From Deltaproteobacteria bacterium (GTDB taxonomy: Bacteria > Myxococcota_A > Polyangia > JAAYKL01): a stretch of 5,386 nt of DNA. The notes beneath the pieces are model-generated. The model was not told the DNA's origin. It did not search any database and saw only the letters and a program-made list of their open reading frames with translations. Numbering within the stretch: position 1 is the first letter of the stretch; the number at the start of each line of letters is the position of its first letter. The DNA lies in contig JAABTR010000549.1 in assembly GCA_011389755.1 (NCBI GenBank), forward strand, positions 1-5,386, in the 5' to 3' direction. The position numbers and the translations under genes are program-made. This document shows positions 1 to 4,599 of the stretch, one piece after another.

Positions 1-56
1 GAAGCGCCCTCGTCAAAAAAATATGACCTGCTGAATTTCAGTATCGTTTGCCGGTT

Positions 57-62
57 TATAAT
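57..62 (+). promoter_or_regulatory. Candidate -10 element (TATAAT)
   Basis: A perfect TATAAT lies in an AT-rich stretch. No good -35 hexamer sits 16-18 bp upstream; the bases there are AATTTC-like and overlap the short palindrome CTGAATTTCAG (31-41), which could be an operator. If it is active, it would start a transcript near base 69 that runs toward the sigma gene. A chance match in AT-rich DNA is quite possible. Confidence 0.3.
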
Positions 63-115
63 TTTTCGTGCCACCGACTCAATTCAAAATAGTAATCGAA
101 TGCGCCGTAGTCATC

Positions 116-127
116 GGCAGATCTGCC
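116..127. repeat. 12-bp perfect palindrome
   Basis: GGCAGATCTGCC is self-complementary over all 12 bases. It sits just before the GGGTTGAC motif at 131-138. It could be a binding site for a dimeric regulator, but a palindrome of this length can occur by chance in half a kilobase. Confidence 0.3.
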
Positions 128-380
128 CAAGGGTTGACGTTTCAAGCGAGAATACGGGGAGAATTTTTTTTTTTGGAATAGCCGCTTCCTTTCACGCGTT
201 GAAGGGGCAGTTGGGACGCCGGCGACGTTCATGGCCGGCCAACGGGGCCGTCAGAACAAACACAATGCGCGACTTTATTAAAAAGTCGAGGCACGCACGA
301 GACAGGCGGTTTAAGGGAAACCATCCCGATCGGCTGACCGACGTTCAAAAAAGCGAATCACTTTTTTTCATCAATGCCAC

Positions 381-395
381 GTGACCAGGAGTCAC
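381..395 (+). repeat. Small stem-loop in the sigma leader
   Basis: GTGAC (381-385) and GTCAC (391-395) are exact inverted repeats around a 5-base loop. This is the first of three stem-loops in a row before the sigma gene. The function is unknown; it could be a DNA operator or an RNA hairpin. Confidence 0.3.
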
Positions 396-402
396 ACCGA
401 AG

Positions 403-426
403 AAAGCGGACCACAAACCCGCTTTT
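403..426 (+). terminator. Terminator-like hairpin upstream of the sigma gene
   Basis: AAAGCGG (403-409) pairs exactly with CCGCTTT (419-425) across a 9-base loop and is followed by a short T-run (423-426). The stem has four G-C pairs next to the T-run. It could end a transcript coming from the left or act as an attenuator in a long sigma leader. The T-run is short, so termination may be weak. Confidence 0.45.
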
Positions 427-431
427 ACCGA

Positions 432-466
432 CTCCAACACGATGTCGTGAAATGTAGGCATTGGAG
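432..466 (+). repeat. Two-tier inverted repeat in the sigma leader
   Basis: CTCCAA (432-437) is complementary to TTGGAG (461-466). Directly inside its left arm lies CACGA-TG-TCGTG (438-449), itself a near-complete palindrome. As DNA, the inner part resembles a dimer operator; as RNA, the whole could fold as a branched or stacked stem. It ends 81 bases before the sigma start codon. Confidence 0.35.
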
Positions 467-528
467 AAAAAGTGGACAAAACAAGAGTTTACAGAAATAG
501 GTTGCTCGCTTCAAGTGTTGTGGTGAGC

Positions 529-538
529 AGGAGGTGAT
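529..538 (+). promoter_or_regulatory. Ribosome binding site of the sigma factor gene
   Basis: AGGAGGTGAT matches the 3' end of 16S rRNA over ten bases. Its core ends 13 bases before the ATG at 548, and a second purine patch, GAGG (539-542), sits at closer range. This supports the ATG at 548 rather than the in-frame ATG at 557. An out-of-frame ATG at 537 reads only three sense codons before a stop (TGA, 546-548) that overlaps the sigma start. Confidence 0.75.
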
Positions 539-547
539 GAGGAACTG

Positions 548-1807
548 ATGACTTCGATGAGCACCAGACAATATATGAGCAGAGCGGCGGAAGGTCCTGT
601 CCTGACGCGTGAAGGCGAAGTGGAGCTGGCCCGTCGCATTGAGACTGGACGACTCGAGATTCTCGAGGCACTGGCGCTCAGCTCATTGGGAAGCGAAGAG
701 CTCTTCGTACTCGCTTTTGAACAGGAGGCCGATGAGAAGAAGAAACGCTGGTATTCGAAAGACACGGATAAGTCCGGCAAGCACGACGGTGCGGGGTGGA
801 GCCTGGCGCGGGTGCAAGGCAGTTTTGATATCGAGAGAATGAGCCTGCGCAGACAGGCTGAAGCGTTCTCCGAGGGGATATTGCAGCTGCGGGACGACAA
901 GGGAAGCGGTGTGGAGACGGGTTTGATCGAGAGAGCGTTGCTTCGATTTTCGAGGCAGATCTACAAGGTTGGGCAAAGGGCAAATCAGGTCGAGAAGACG
1001 TGTGATCCGCGCGATAGCGAAGCAATGGCCTTGCTCGCCGAGACGAGCAAGACGATTCGTCGGGCCTATGCGATGATCCAGCAAGCAAGAGATGATTTTG
1101 CCCGGGCGAATCTGCGCCTTGTCGTCTATGTGGCGAACCGTTACGCCGAGCGCGGTCTCCCCGTGGTCGATCTCATCCAAGAGGGCAACCTGGGCCTCAT
1201 GAAGGCCATCGACCGCTTTGATCTGCGCAGCGGTTATCGATTTTCGACCTACGGAGTTTGGTGGATTCGTCAGGCAATCGCTCGGGCCATCGCCGAGCAG
1301 TCTCGGATGATTCGTGTGCCGGTGTTTCGCATCGAACAGCTGCGCCGGGTCGTCAATGCGCGGCAAAAGCTGATCATGACCCTGGGGCGAACACCGACCT
1401 ACGAAGAAATCGCGAAGGATATCGGCGAGAGCGTAGAGACGGTCAATGGAGCCTTGTCGACGGTCACCGAGCCTTTGAGTCTCGACGCTCCGGCCGGAGA
1501 TCGGGATGACACAGACAGTCTGAGAGACTTCGTGGAGGACAGCGACAGCCCCTCTCCCCAAAACGGGATCTTGGAGAACCAGATGACCGATAGGGCGAAC
1601 CAGGCCCTGCGCTGGCTCACTCCCCGCGAAGCCATGGTGATTCGTAAGCGTTTCGGCTTAGAGGACAGGCGGACGCACACCCTCGAGGAGCTCGGTGCCC
1701 AAATCGGCGTGACCCGCGAGCGGGTCAGGCAGATAGAGGCCCTGGCGCTCAGAAAACTGCGCGAGTCCCCCGACTCCGAAGCGCTGCGCAGTTTCGTCGG
1801 CGAGTAG
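548..1807 (+). CDS. RNA polymerase sigma factor, RpoD/SigA family
   Basis: This 419-residue sigma-70 family protein directs RNA polymerase to promoters. Region 1.2 is at residues 7-34 (VLTREGEVELARRIETG), right at the N-terminus, so region 1.1 is absent. A 40-180 stretch corresponds to the variable region of RpoD proteins. Regions 2.1-2.4 follow at 183-260 (NLRLVV, DLIQEGNLGLMKAIDRF, FSTYGVWWIRQAIARAI), region 3 at about 261-340 (EEIAKDIG, SLDAPAGD), and region 4 at 355-416 with the -35-binding helix VTRERVRQIEALALRKLR (388-405). The melting aromatics Y230, F232, Y235, W238 and W239 are present. Compared with E. coli sigma-70, T432, T440 and H455 are replaced by V237, A245 and F260. The missing region 1.1 and these changes favour an alternative (group 2-like) paralogue over the housekeeping factor, but that is inference. 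It has its own terminator and is probably monocistronic. Confidence 0.95.
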   Translation: MTSMSTRQYMSRAAEGPVLTREGEVELARRIETGRLEILEALALSSLGSEELFVLAFEQEADEKKKRWYSKDTDKSGKHDGAGWSLARVQGSFDIERMSLRRQAEAFSEGILQLRDDKGSGVETGLIERALLRFSRQIYKVGQRANQVEKTCDPRDSEAMALLAETSKTIRRAYAMIQQARDDFARANLRLVVYVANRYAERGLPVVDLIQEGNLGLMKAIDRFDLRSGYRFSTYGVWWIRQAIARAIAEQSRMIRVPVFRIEQLRRVVNARQKLIMTLGRTPTYEEIAKDIGESVETVNGALSTVTEPLSLDAPAGDRDDTDSLRDFVEDSDSPSPQNGILENQMTDRANQALRWLTPREAMVIRKRFGLEDRRTHTLEELGAQIGVTRERVRQIEALALRKLRESPDSEALRSFVGE

Positions 1808-1826
1808 AACCCGATAATAAACCCAC

Positions 1827-1865
1827 AGTCGGTGCCGAGCTGACGGTTCGGCGCCGACTTTATTT
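1827..1865 (+). terminator. Rho-independent terminator of the sigma factor gene
   Basis: AGTCGGTGCCGA (1827-1838) pairs with TCGGCGCCGACT (1848-1859) over 12 positions with one G-T wobble and a 9-base loop. The T-rich tail TTTATTT (1859-1865) follows. It starts 20 bases after the sigma stop codon, so it should close that transcript. Confidence 0.88.
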
Positions 1866-2142
1866 CTGCCCGCGAATCTCCTCTCCCAGATACTCCCTTC
1901 GTGCTTTTGTTTGTCCAAGAACTTTTTCCGCGAGGATTTAAAAAAGTTAAGGTCAAGCTTTTGCGTTACTTGTAAAGACGGTGTTGTGTTGGTTCTTGAG
2001 ACCCAAAACCTGTCGAGGCAGGGTTGACTTTGGCGTTTTTTCAATGCAATAAGGTAAAAAAAGCATCGTGAGAAGCTGTCTGAGTTCTTTGGGAAACATG
2101 AAGTGCTTACGCCGCAGCTCGCTCAGAGAAAGGGTGGTAAAA
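1866..2142. other. Intergenic region upstream of the winged-helix gene
   Basis: No gene is supported in this stretch. It is relatively AT-rich, with A-runs at about 1940-1945 and 2056-2062 and a T-run at 2036-2041. It carries the GGGTTGAC motif (2021-2028), whose last bases form a -35-like TTGACT. A GTG at 2068 and an ATG at 2098 are in frame with the next gene but lack good ribosome binding sites, so I treat them as leader. Confidence 0.55.
2024..2050 (+). promoter_or_regulatory. Candidate promoter of the winged-helix gene
   Basis: TTGACT (2024-2029) is a good -35 match. The best -10 match is TGCAAT (2045-2050), at a short 15-bp spacing; at 17 bp the hexamer is CAATAA. The -10 is therefore uncertain. 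It lies about 93 bp before the ATG at 2143. Confidence 0.3.
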
Positions 2143-2637
2143 ATGGAGTCGGATAAAAGCAAACAAGACCTCTTCGATTTTATGATGCAGCAGATGGGTG
2201 GCGAGGACAGGGTTCGGGCTACTTTTCTCGAAGAGAAGATAGCGGGTCTGTCTCATTCGGATATGACCATTGGTCAGCTTGTGCAGATGGCCCAGGACGA
2301 AGGGTGGATCGATTGGTTGCGATCTTTGAGATTTGCTCAGTTCTCGCAGCTCGTGGCGGGGCAGTCGAGCAGCGCCGTACAAGGGGGACAGGCAGGAGGA
2401 TTCAAGAGCGGCAAGAGAATGAGAGGCAAGGAAAAAGAAGCTCTCCACGAAGCGATTTTGGAATACTTGGAGTCTCATCCTTGGAGTTACGGAGCGCAGG
2501 TCGCACAGCACGTGGGCCTGCCTTCGCGTCAGGTGGGCTTGCAGCTTCGCGCGTTGCGGGAAGCTGGAAAGGTCCAGACACAAGGGGAAAAGGCCAAGAT
2601 GCGTTATGCCGTCAAAGGCCCAGAGGCTGGGGTTTAA
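2143..2637 (+). CDS. Putative DNA-binding protein with C-terminal winged helix
   Basis: I do not recognise a named family for this 164-residue protein. Residues 1-71 look helical and include two aromatic and hydrophobic patches (FDFMMQQM and GWIDWLRSLRFAQF). Residues 72-95 form a Ser/Gln/Gly linker ending in a basic patch (KSGKRMRGK). Residues 96-157 read as a winged helix-turn-helix: a first helix (EALHEAILEYLE), a helix-turn-helix (YGAQVAQHVGLPSRQVGLQLRALREAG, 116-142) and a wing (GKVQTQGEKAKMRYAV). By analogy it should bind DNA as a regulator or nucleoid-associated protein, with the N-terminal part for dimerisation or partner binding. The ATG at 2143 is chosen because AGGGTGG (2131-2137) sits at a good distance; upstream starts at 2068 and 2098 would add a non-conserved-looking basic extension. 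No clear intrinsic terminator follows it. Confidence 0.82.
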   Translation: MESDKSKQDLFDFMMQQMGGEDRVRATFLEEKIAGLSHSDMTIGQLVQMAQDEGWIDWLRSLRFAQFSQLVAGQSSSAVQGGQAGGFKSGKRMRGKEKEALHEAILEYLESHPWSYGAQVAQHVGLPSRQVGLQLRALREAGKVQTQGEKAKMRYAVKGPEAGV

Positions 2638-2655
2638 AAAAATTCTTAAAAAAAT
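2634..2655. repeat. Tandem phased A-tracts
   Basis: TTAAAAAAAT occurs twice, at 2634-2643 and 2646-2655, offset by 12 bp, close to one helical turn. The first copy overlaps the stop codon of the winged-helix gene. Such phased A-tracts usually bend DNA. A short inverted repeat, TCGTC-TAT-GACGA (2655-2667), follows at once. Confidence 0.45.
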
Positions 2656-2762
2656 CGTCTATGACGAAACTTTGGGTTGCGTTTGTTTAAGGTGTAACTA
2701 CCTTGGTGATTTTTAATCGAATTACGGCAGCGTGGCGGGTGCAAACGAAAGACCTTTTGAAT

Positions 2763-3152
2763 ATGGACAATTCGGGCAACAGCGATGGTTTGGCTGAACG
2801 TGAAATCTGGATGGAATACCGAGATAAACGAATATTGTTTCGTGACTATACAGGATTGACGGGGAAAGACGCCAAACGGATTTTTGTCTTGCACACCGAA
2901 GGTATCGTACGTCGGGGCGAGAGGGATTTGCGCGTCCTGGTCGATGTGACGAGCGCGCGTCCGAACAAAGAAGCCCTTGACGTGTTGAGACGAGAATCGG
3001 CCCGCGCAGAGCCTTATACCGCCAAGGCGGCGGTGATAGGGGTCGAGGGAATTCTCAAGATTGTTTTCAAGGCCGCTGTCGCCTTCAACTCGATCCCGAT
3101 CAGAGTCTTTGAGTCAAAACACAAGGCGCTCGAGTGGCTGGCTTCGGATTGA
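2763..3152 (+). CDS. SpoIIAA-like STAS/SEC14 domain protein
   Basis: This roughly 129-residue protein resembles small SpoIIAA-like (STAS/SEC14-type) proteins. The pattern runs KRILFRDYTGLTG (22-34), a helix, a hydrophobic strand ending DLRVLVDVTSARPNKEALDVL (55-75), PYTAKAAVIGVEGILKIVFKAAVAFNS (84-110) and the tail IPIRVFESKHKALEWL (111-126). These correspond to the family's LxDVTG, VGVxGL and FDxxEEALxWL blocks. The fold is cytoplasmic; its ligand and role are unknown, and I see no phosphorylatable DSSG motif of anti-anti-sigma factors. The start is uncertain: ATG 2763 has no clear ribosome site. TTG 2703 or GTG 2706 lie 8-11 bases after AAGGTG (2689-2694) and would add about 20 residues, while ATG 2811 would begin right at the domain. 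It lies 125 bp after the winged-helix gene. Confidence 0.78.
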   Translation: MDNSGNSDGLAEREIWMEYRDKRILFRDYTGLTGKDAKRIFVLHTEGIVRRGERDLRVLVDVTSARPNKEALDVLRRESARAEPYTAKAAVIGVEGILKIVFKAAVAFNSIPIRVFESKHKALEWLASD

Positions 3153-3165
3153 ACGAAAGCGGGGC

Positions 3166-3224
3166 AAAAAAATAGCGGCGAACTCGGTGGATGTGGGGGG
3201 GCATCTGGGGCGAGTCCGCCGCTA
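3166..3224 (-). terminator. Intrinsic terminator oriented for minus-strand transcription
   Basis: TAGCGGCGAACTCG (3173-3186) pairs with CGAGTCCGCCGCTA (3211-3224) at 13 of 14 positions; the one mismatch is 3181/3216. The 24-base loop is G-rich and holds a small nested GATG/CATC pairing. The A7 run at 3166-3172 becomes a T7 tract directly after the stem when read on the minus strand. On the plus strand the hairpin is followed by AAGGAATAAT, with no useful T-run. It therefore best suits leftward transcripts from the minus-strand operon, although it may also slow readthrough from the gene ending at 3152. Confidence 0.72.
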
Positions 3225-3254
3225 AGGAATAATTTGCCGAATCCGATGGGTATT

Positions 3255-3262
3255 GTCAACCC
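3255..3262 (-). repeat. Inverted copy of the GGGTTGAC motif
   Basis: GTCAACCC is the exact reverse complement of GGGTTGAC found at 131-138 and 2021-2028. It lies inside a small inverted repeat, GGGT (3248-3251) with ACCC (3259-3262), 83 bp before the lipoprotein start. On the plus strand the overlapping TTGTCA (3253-3258) could be a -35, but no good -10 follows. Confidence 0.35.
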
Positions 3263-3284
3263 GTCGAAAACATGAATTGTTTGT

Positions 3285-3299
3285 CATCTCCTTGAGATG
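3285..3299 (+). repeat. Stem-loop before the lipoprotein gene
   Basis: CATCTC (3285-3290) and GAGATG (3294-3299) are exact inverted repeats around a 3-base loop. They contain the in-frame ATG at 3297, which argues against that codon as the start. It may be an operator or a leader hairpin. Confidence 0.35.
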
Positions 3300-3344
3300 C
3301 TGTGTTTTCAGTTCAAAATGATCCCCTGTGAGGTTGAGAAAGTC

Positions 3345-3554
3345 ATGACAAACACCTGTTTGAGGCCGGCGGTTTTGGCGGTGATAGTTGCCTTTTTGTT
3401 TGCGATGTCCTGTGCGGGACGGCGCCCTGTCGCGTCAGGGCAAGACGAACGGGCGCCCGAAGTCACAGGGGAGGCTTCGCCCAAAAAAAAATCTGCCCCA
3501 AGTTCCAAAAGCACCTGTCCGTGTCGAGAGAATAAGAGCCCGGGGGGTATCTGA
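3345..3554 (+). CDS. Probable small lipoprotein
   Basis: This 69-residue protein starts with a short polar N-terminus with one arginine, then a hydrophobic segment (residues 8-21) ending in FAMSC, so C23 is a likely lipidation site. Methionine at -2 and alanine at -3 make this a slightly irregular lipobox. The mature part, about 47 residues, is low-complexity, charged and proline/serine-rich, with KKK (47-49) and a CPC motif (58-60), and no recognisable domain. It would sit in the membrane facing the periplasm. GAGG (3330-3333) precedes ATG 3345 at 11 bases; earlier in-frame ATGs at 3297 and 3318 are less well placed. An A9 run (3483-3491) codes for the three lysines and is a possible slippage or sequencing-error site. 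The gene converges on the minus-strand epimerase with only 14 bp between stop codons. A chance frame cannot be excluded. Confidence 0.5.
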   Translation: MTNTCLRPAVLAVIVAFLFAMSCAGRRPVASGQDERAPEVTGEASPKKKSAPSSKSTCPCRENKSPGGI

Positions 3555-3559
3555 GCTCA

Positions 3560-3598
3560 CGCCCCGCGTTACCCCCAGACCTCGCTTTTCGCGGGGTG
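3560..3598. repeat. GC-rich inverted repeat between convergent genes
   Basis: CGCCCCGCG (3560-3568) pairs with CGCGGGGTG (3590-3598) over nine positions including one G-T wobble, around a 21-base loop. The stop codon of the minus-strand epimerase (3569-3571) lies in the loop. Neither side has a T-run, so a classical intrinsic terminator is unlikely, but it could help separate the converging transcripts. Confidence 0.35.
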
Positions 3599-4558
3599 GA
3601 CGACGCTGCCCTCGTAACGCACGCCCGGCTTGCGGTCTGATCTCAGGAGCAAAGGACCGTCGAGATCGACGAAGTCAGCATCTTGAGCGACGATCAGGGC
3701 GGGGGCGATGCTCAAAGAGGTGCACACCATGCATCCGACCATGACGCCGAGCCCGGCGGCGCGCGCGCGGCGCCGAATCTCCAGGGCCTGTGTCAGGCCA
3801 CCCGTCTTGTCGAGCTTGATATTGACCGCATCGTACAGGCGAGATATCTCGAGCAGGTCCTTGCAATCGTGAACCGATTCATCGGCGCAGATGGGGACGC
3901 GATGAATAAAGGAGCCCAGGCTCTGGTCAGCCCCGGCCGGCAAGGGCTGCTCGATGAGTGAGACGCCGAGGTCGGCGAGGCGGTCGCAAATATCGGGCAG
4001 GCCATCTCGCGGCCAGGCCTCGTTTGCGTCGACGATGAGCTTGGCCCGAGGCAGAAGGCGGCGGACGGTCTCAACGCGTCGCAGATCCTCTTTGATTCCC
4101 CCCCCCATCTTGAGCTTGAGCAGCGGGCGAGAGGCGTTTAGAAGCGCCTGCTCTTCGAGGTCGCGCCTGTCCATGAGCGAGAGGGTGAAGGCGGTGACCA
4201 CAGCCGAGGGCGGGAGGTCGCAGCCCGCCAGCCGGTAGGCGCTCAGGCCGCTTTTTTTGGCGTCGAGGTCCCACAGCGCGCAGTCCAGCGCGTTGCGCGC
4301 CGCGCCCGGCGGCATGATTTTTTGAAGCGACGCGCGGCCGGGCGCGGAACGAAGCTGACCGCAGGCTGCTCCGATTTGACCCATGACCGCGTCGCAGGTC
4401 TCGCCGTACCGGTCATAGGGCACGCACTCCCCTTTGCCCTTTGCGCCTTCGTCCTCGAGCTCGACCACCACGACTTCGGCGCTGGATTTGGAGCCGCGGC
4501 TGATGTGAAACGCCCGGGCGAGCGGCCAAGATTGTTTTTCGCAGCGGGTGAGTCTCAT
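3569..4558 (-). CDS. Dipeptide epimerase (L-Ala-D/L-Glu epimerase type, enolase superfamily)
   Basis: This 329-residue cytoplasmic enzyme belongs to the muconate-lactonizing subgroup of the enolase superfamily and should epimerise a dipeptide such as L-Ala-D-Glu, a step in murein peptide recycling. An N-terminal capping domain (about 1-115) precedes the barrel. The KxK pair is K148/K150; the magnesium ligands are D177 (VDANEAW), E203 (LIEQPLP) and D226 (ICADES). The opposite acid/base lysine is K248 (NIKLDKTGG), and D298/D300 (DLDGP) match the DxD that binds the dipeptide amino group. GCMVCTS (275-281) is close to E. coli YcjG. ATG 4558 is chosen because it gives normal family length; 52 further in-frame codons upstream look random and overlap the preceding gene. 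The ribosome site is weak. A G9 run encodes the glycines after M151. Exact substrate is inferred. Confidence 0.92.
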   Translation of the reverse strand: MRLTRCEKQSWPLARAFHISRGSKSSAEVVVVELEDEGAKGKGECVPYDRYGETCDAVMGQIGAACGQLRSAPGRASLQKIMPPGAARNALDCALWDLDAKKSGLSAYRLAGCDLPPSAVVTAFTLSLMDRRDLEEQALLNASRPLLKLKMGGGIKEDLRRVETVRRLLPRAKLIVDANEAWPRDGLPDICDRLADLGVSLIEQPLPAGADQSLGSFIHRVPICADESVHDCKDLLEISRLYDAVNIKLDKTGGLTQALEIRRRARAAGLGVMVGCMVCTSLSIAPALIVAQDADFVDLDGPLLLRSDRKPGVRYEGSVVHPAKSEVWG

Positions 4559-4599
4559 TGACCAAGGATACAACAGGTTTTCAGCGACTAAAAATGGCG

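Larger units (their letters stand above)
1..547. other. Non-coding upstream region of the sigma factor gene
   Basis: No convincing gene is visible here on either strand. The frame beginning at base 1 stays open to a stop at 382-384, but its translation is basic, low in hydrophobic core and unlike any family I know, and it crosses poly-T and poly-A runs. The region holds a consensus -10 hexamer (57-62), a 12-bp perfect palindrome (116-127), a T11 run (164-174), a GC-rich patch with a 6-bp hairpin (218-223 with 234-239), a 7-bp stem-loop (270-276 with 282-288), an A/T hairpin (347-353 with 361-367), and three consecutive stem-loops between 381 and 466. The first roughly 26 bases could be the tail of an upstream gene (one frame stops at 24-26, another at 32-34), but this cannot be decided. 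Confidence 0.6.

Noticed and set aside
191..260. Resemblance to a c-di-GMP (GEMM) riboswitch from CACGCG and GGGACGC
   Set aside because: The invariant AAAGCC and GGGCAAACC segments and the receptor stem are missing.
1..384. Open plus-strand frame ending at 384, with an ATG at 100
   Set aside because: Its translation passes through T11 and A-runs, is rich in Arg and Ser without domain-like structure, and the ATG has no ribosome site.
473..503. Sigma-70 promoter with TGGACA (473-478) and TAGGTT (498-503)
   Set aside because: The 19-bp spacer and a poor -10 make it unconvincing, although a promoter somewhere near here is likely.
683..1561. 292-codon minus-strand frame opposite the sigma gene
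   Set aside because: It lies entirely antisense to a strongly conserved sigma factor, and its translation mirrors the codon pattern of that gene with no family resemblance.
2068..2142. N-terminal extension of the winged-helix protein from GTG 2068 or ATG 2098
   Set aside because: These starts lack a ribosome site, whereas ATG 2143 has AGGGTGG at good spacing; the extension reads as translated leader.
3388..3744. 118-codon plus-strand frame overlapping the lipoprotein and epimerase genes
   Set aside because: It is a by-product of high GC, Arg-rich, and has no signal or domain; only its middle part matters as a possible frameshifted lipoprotein tail.
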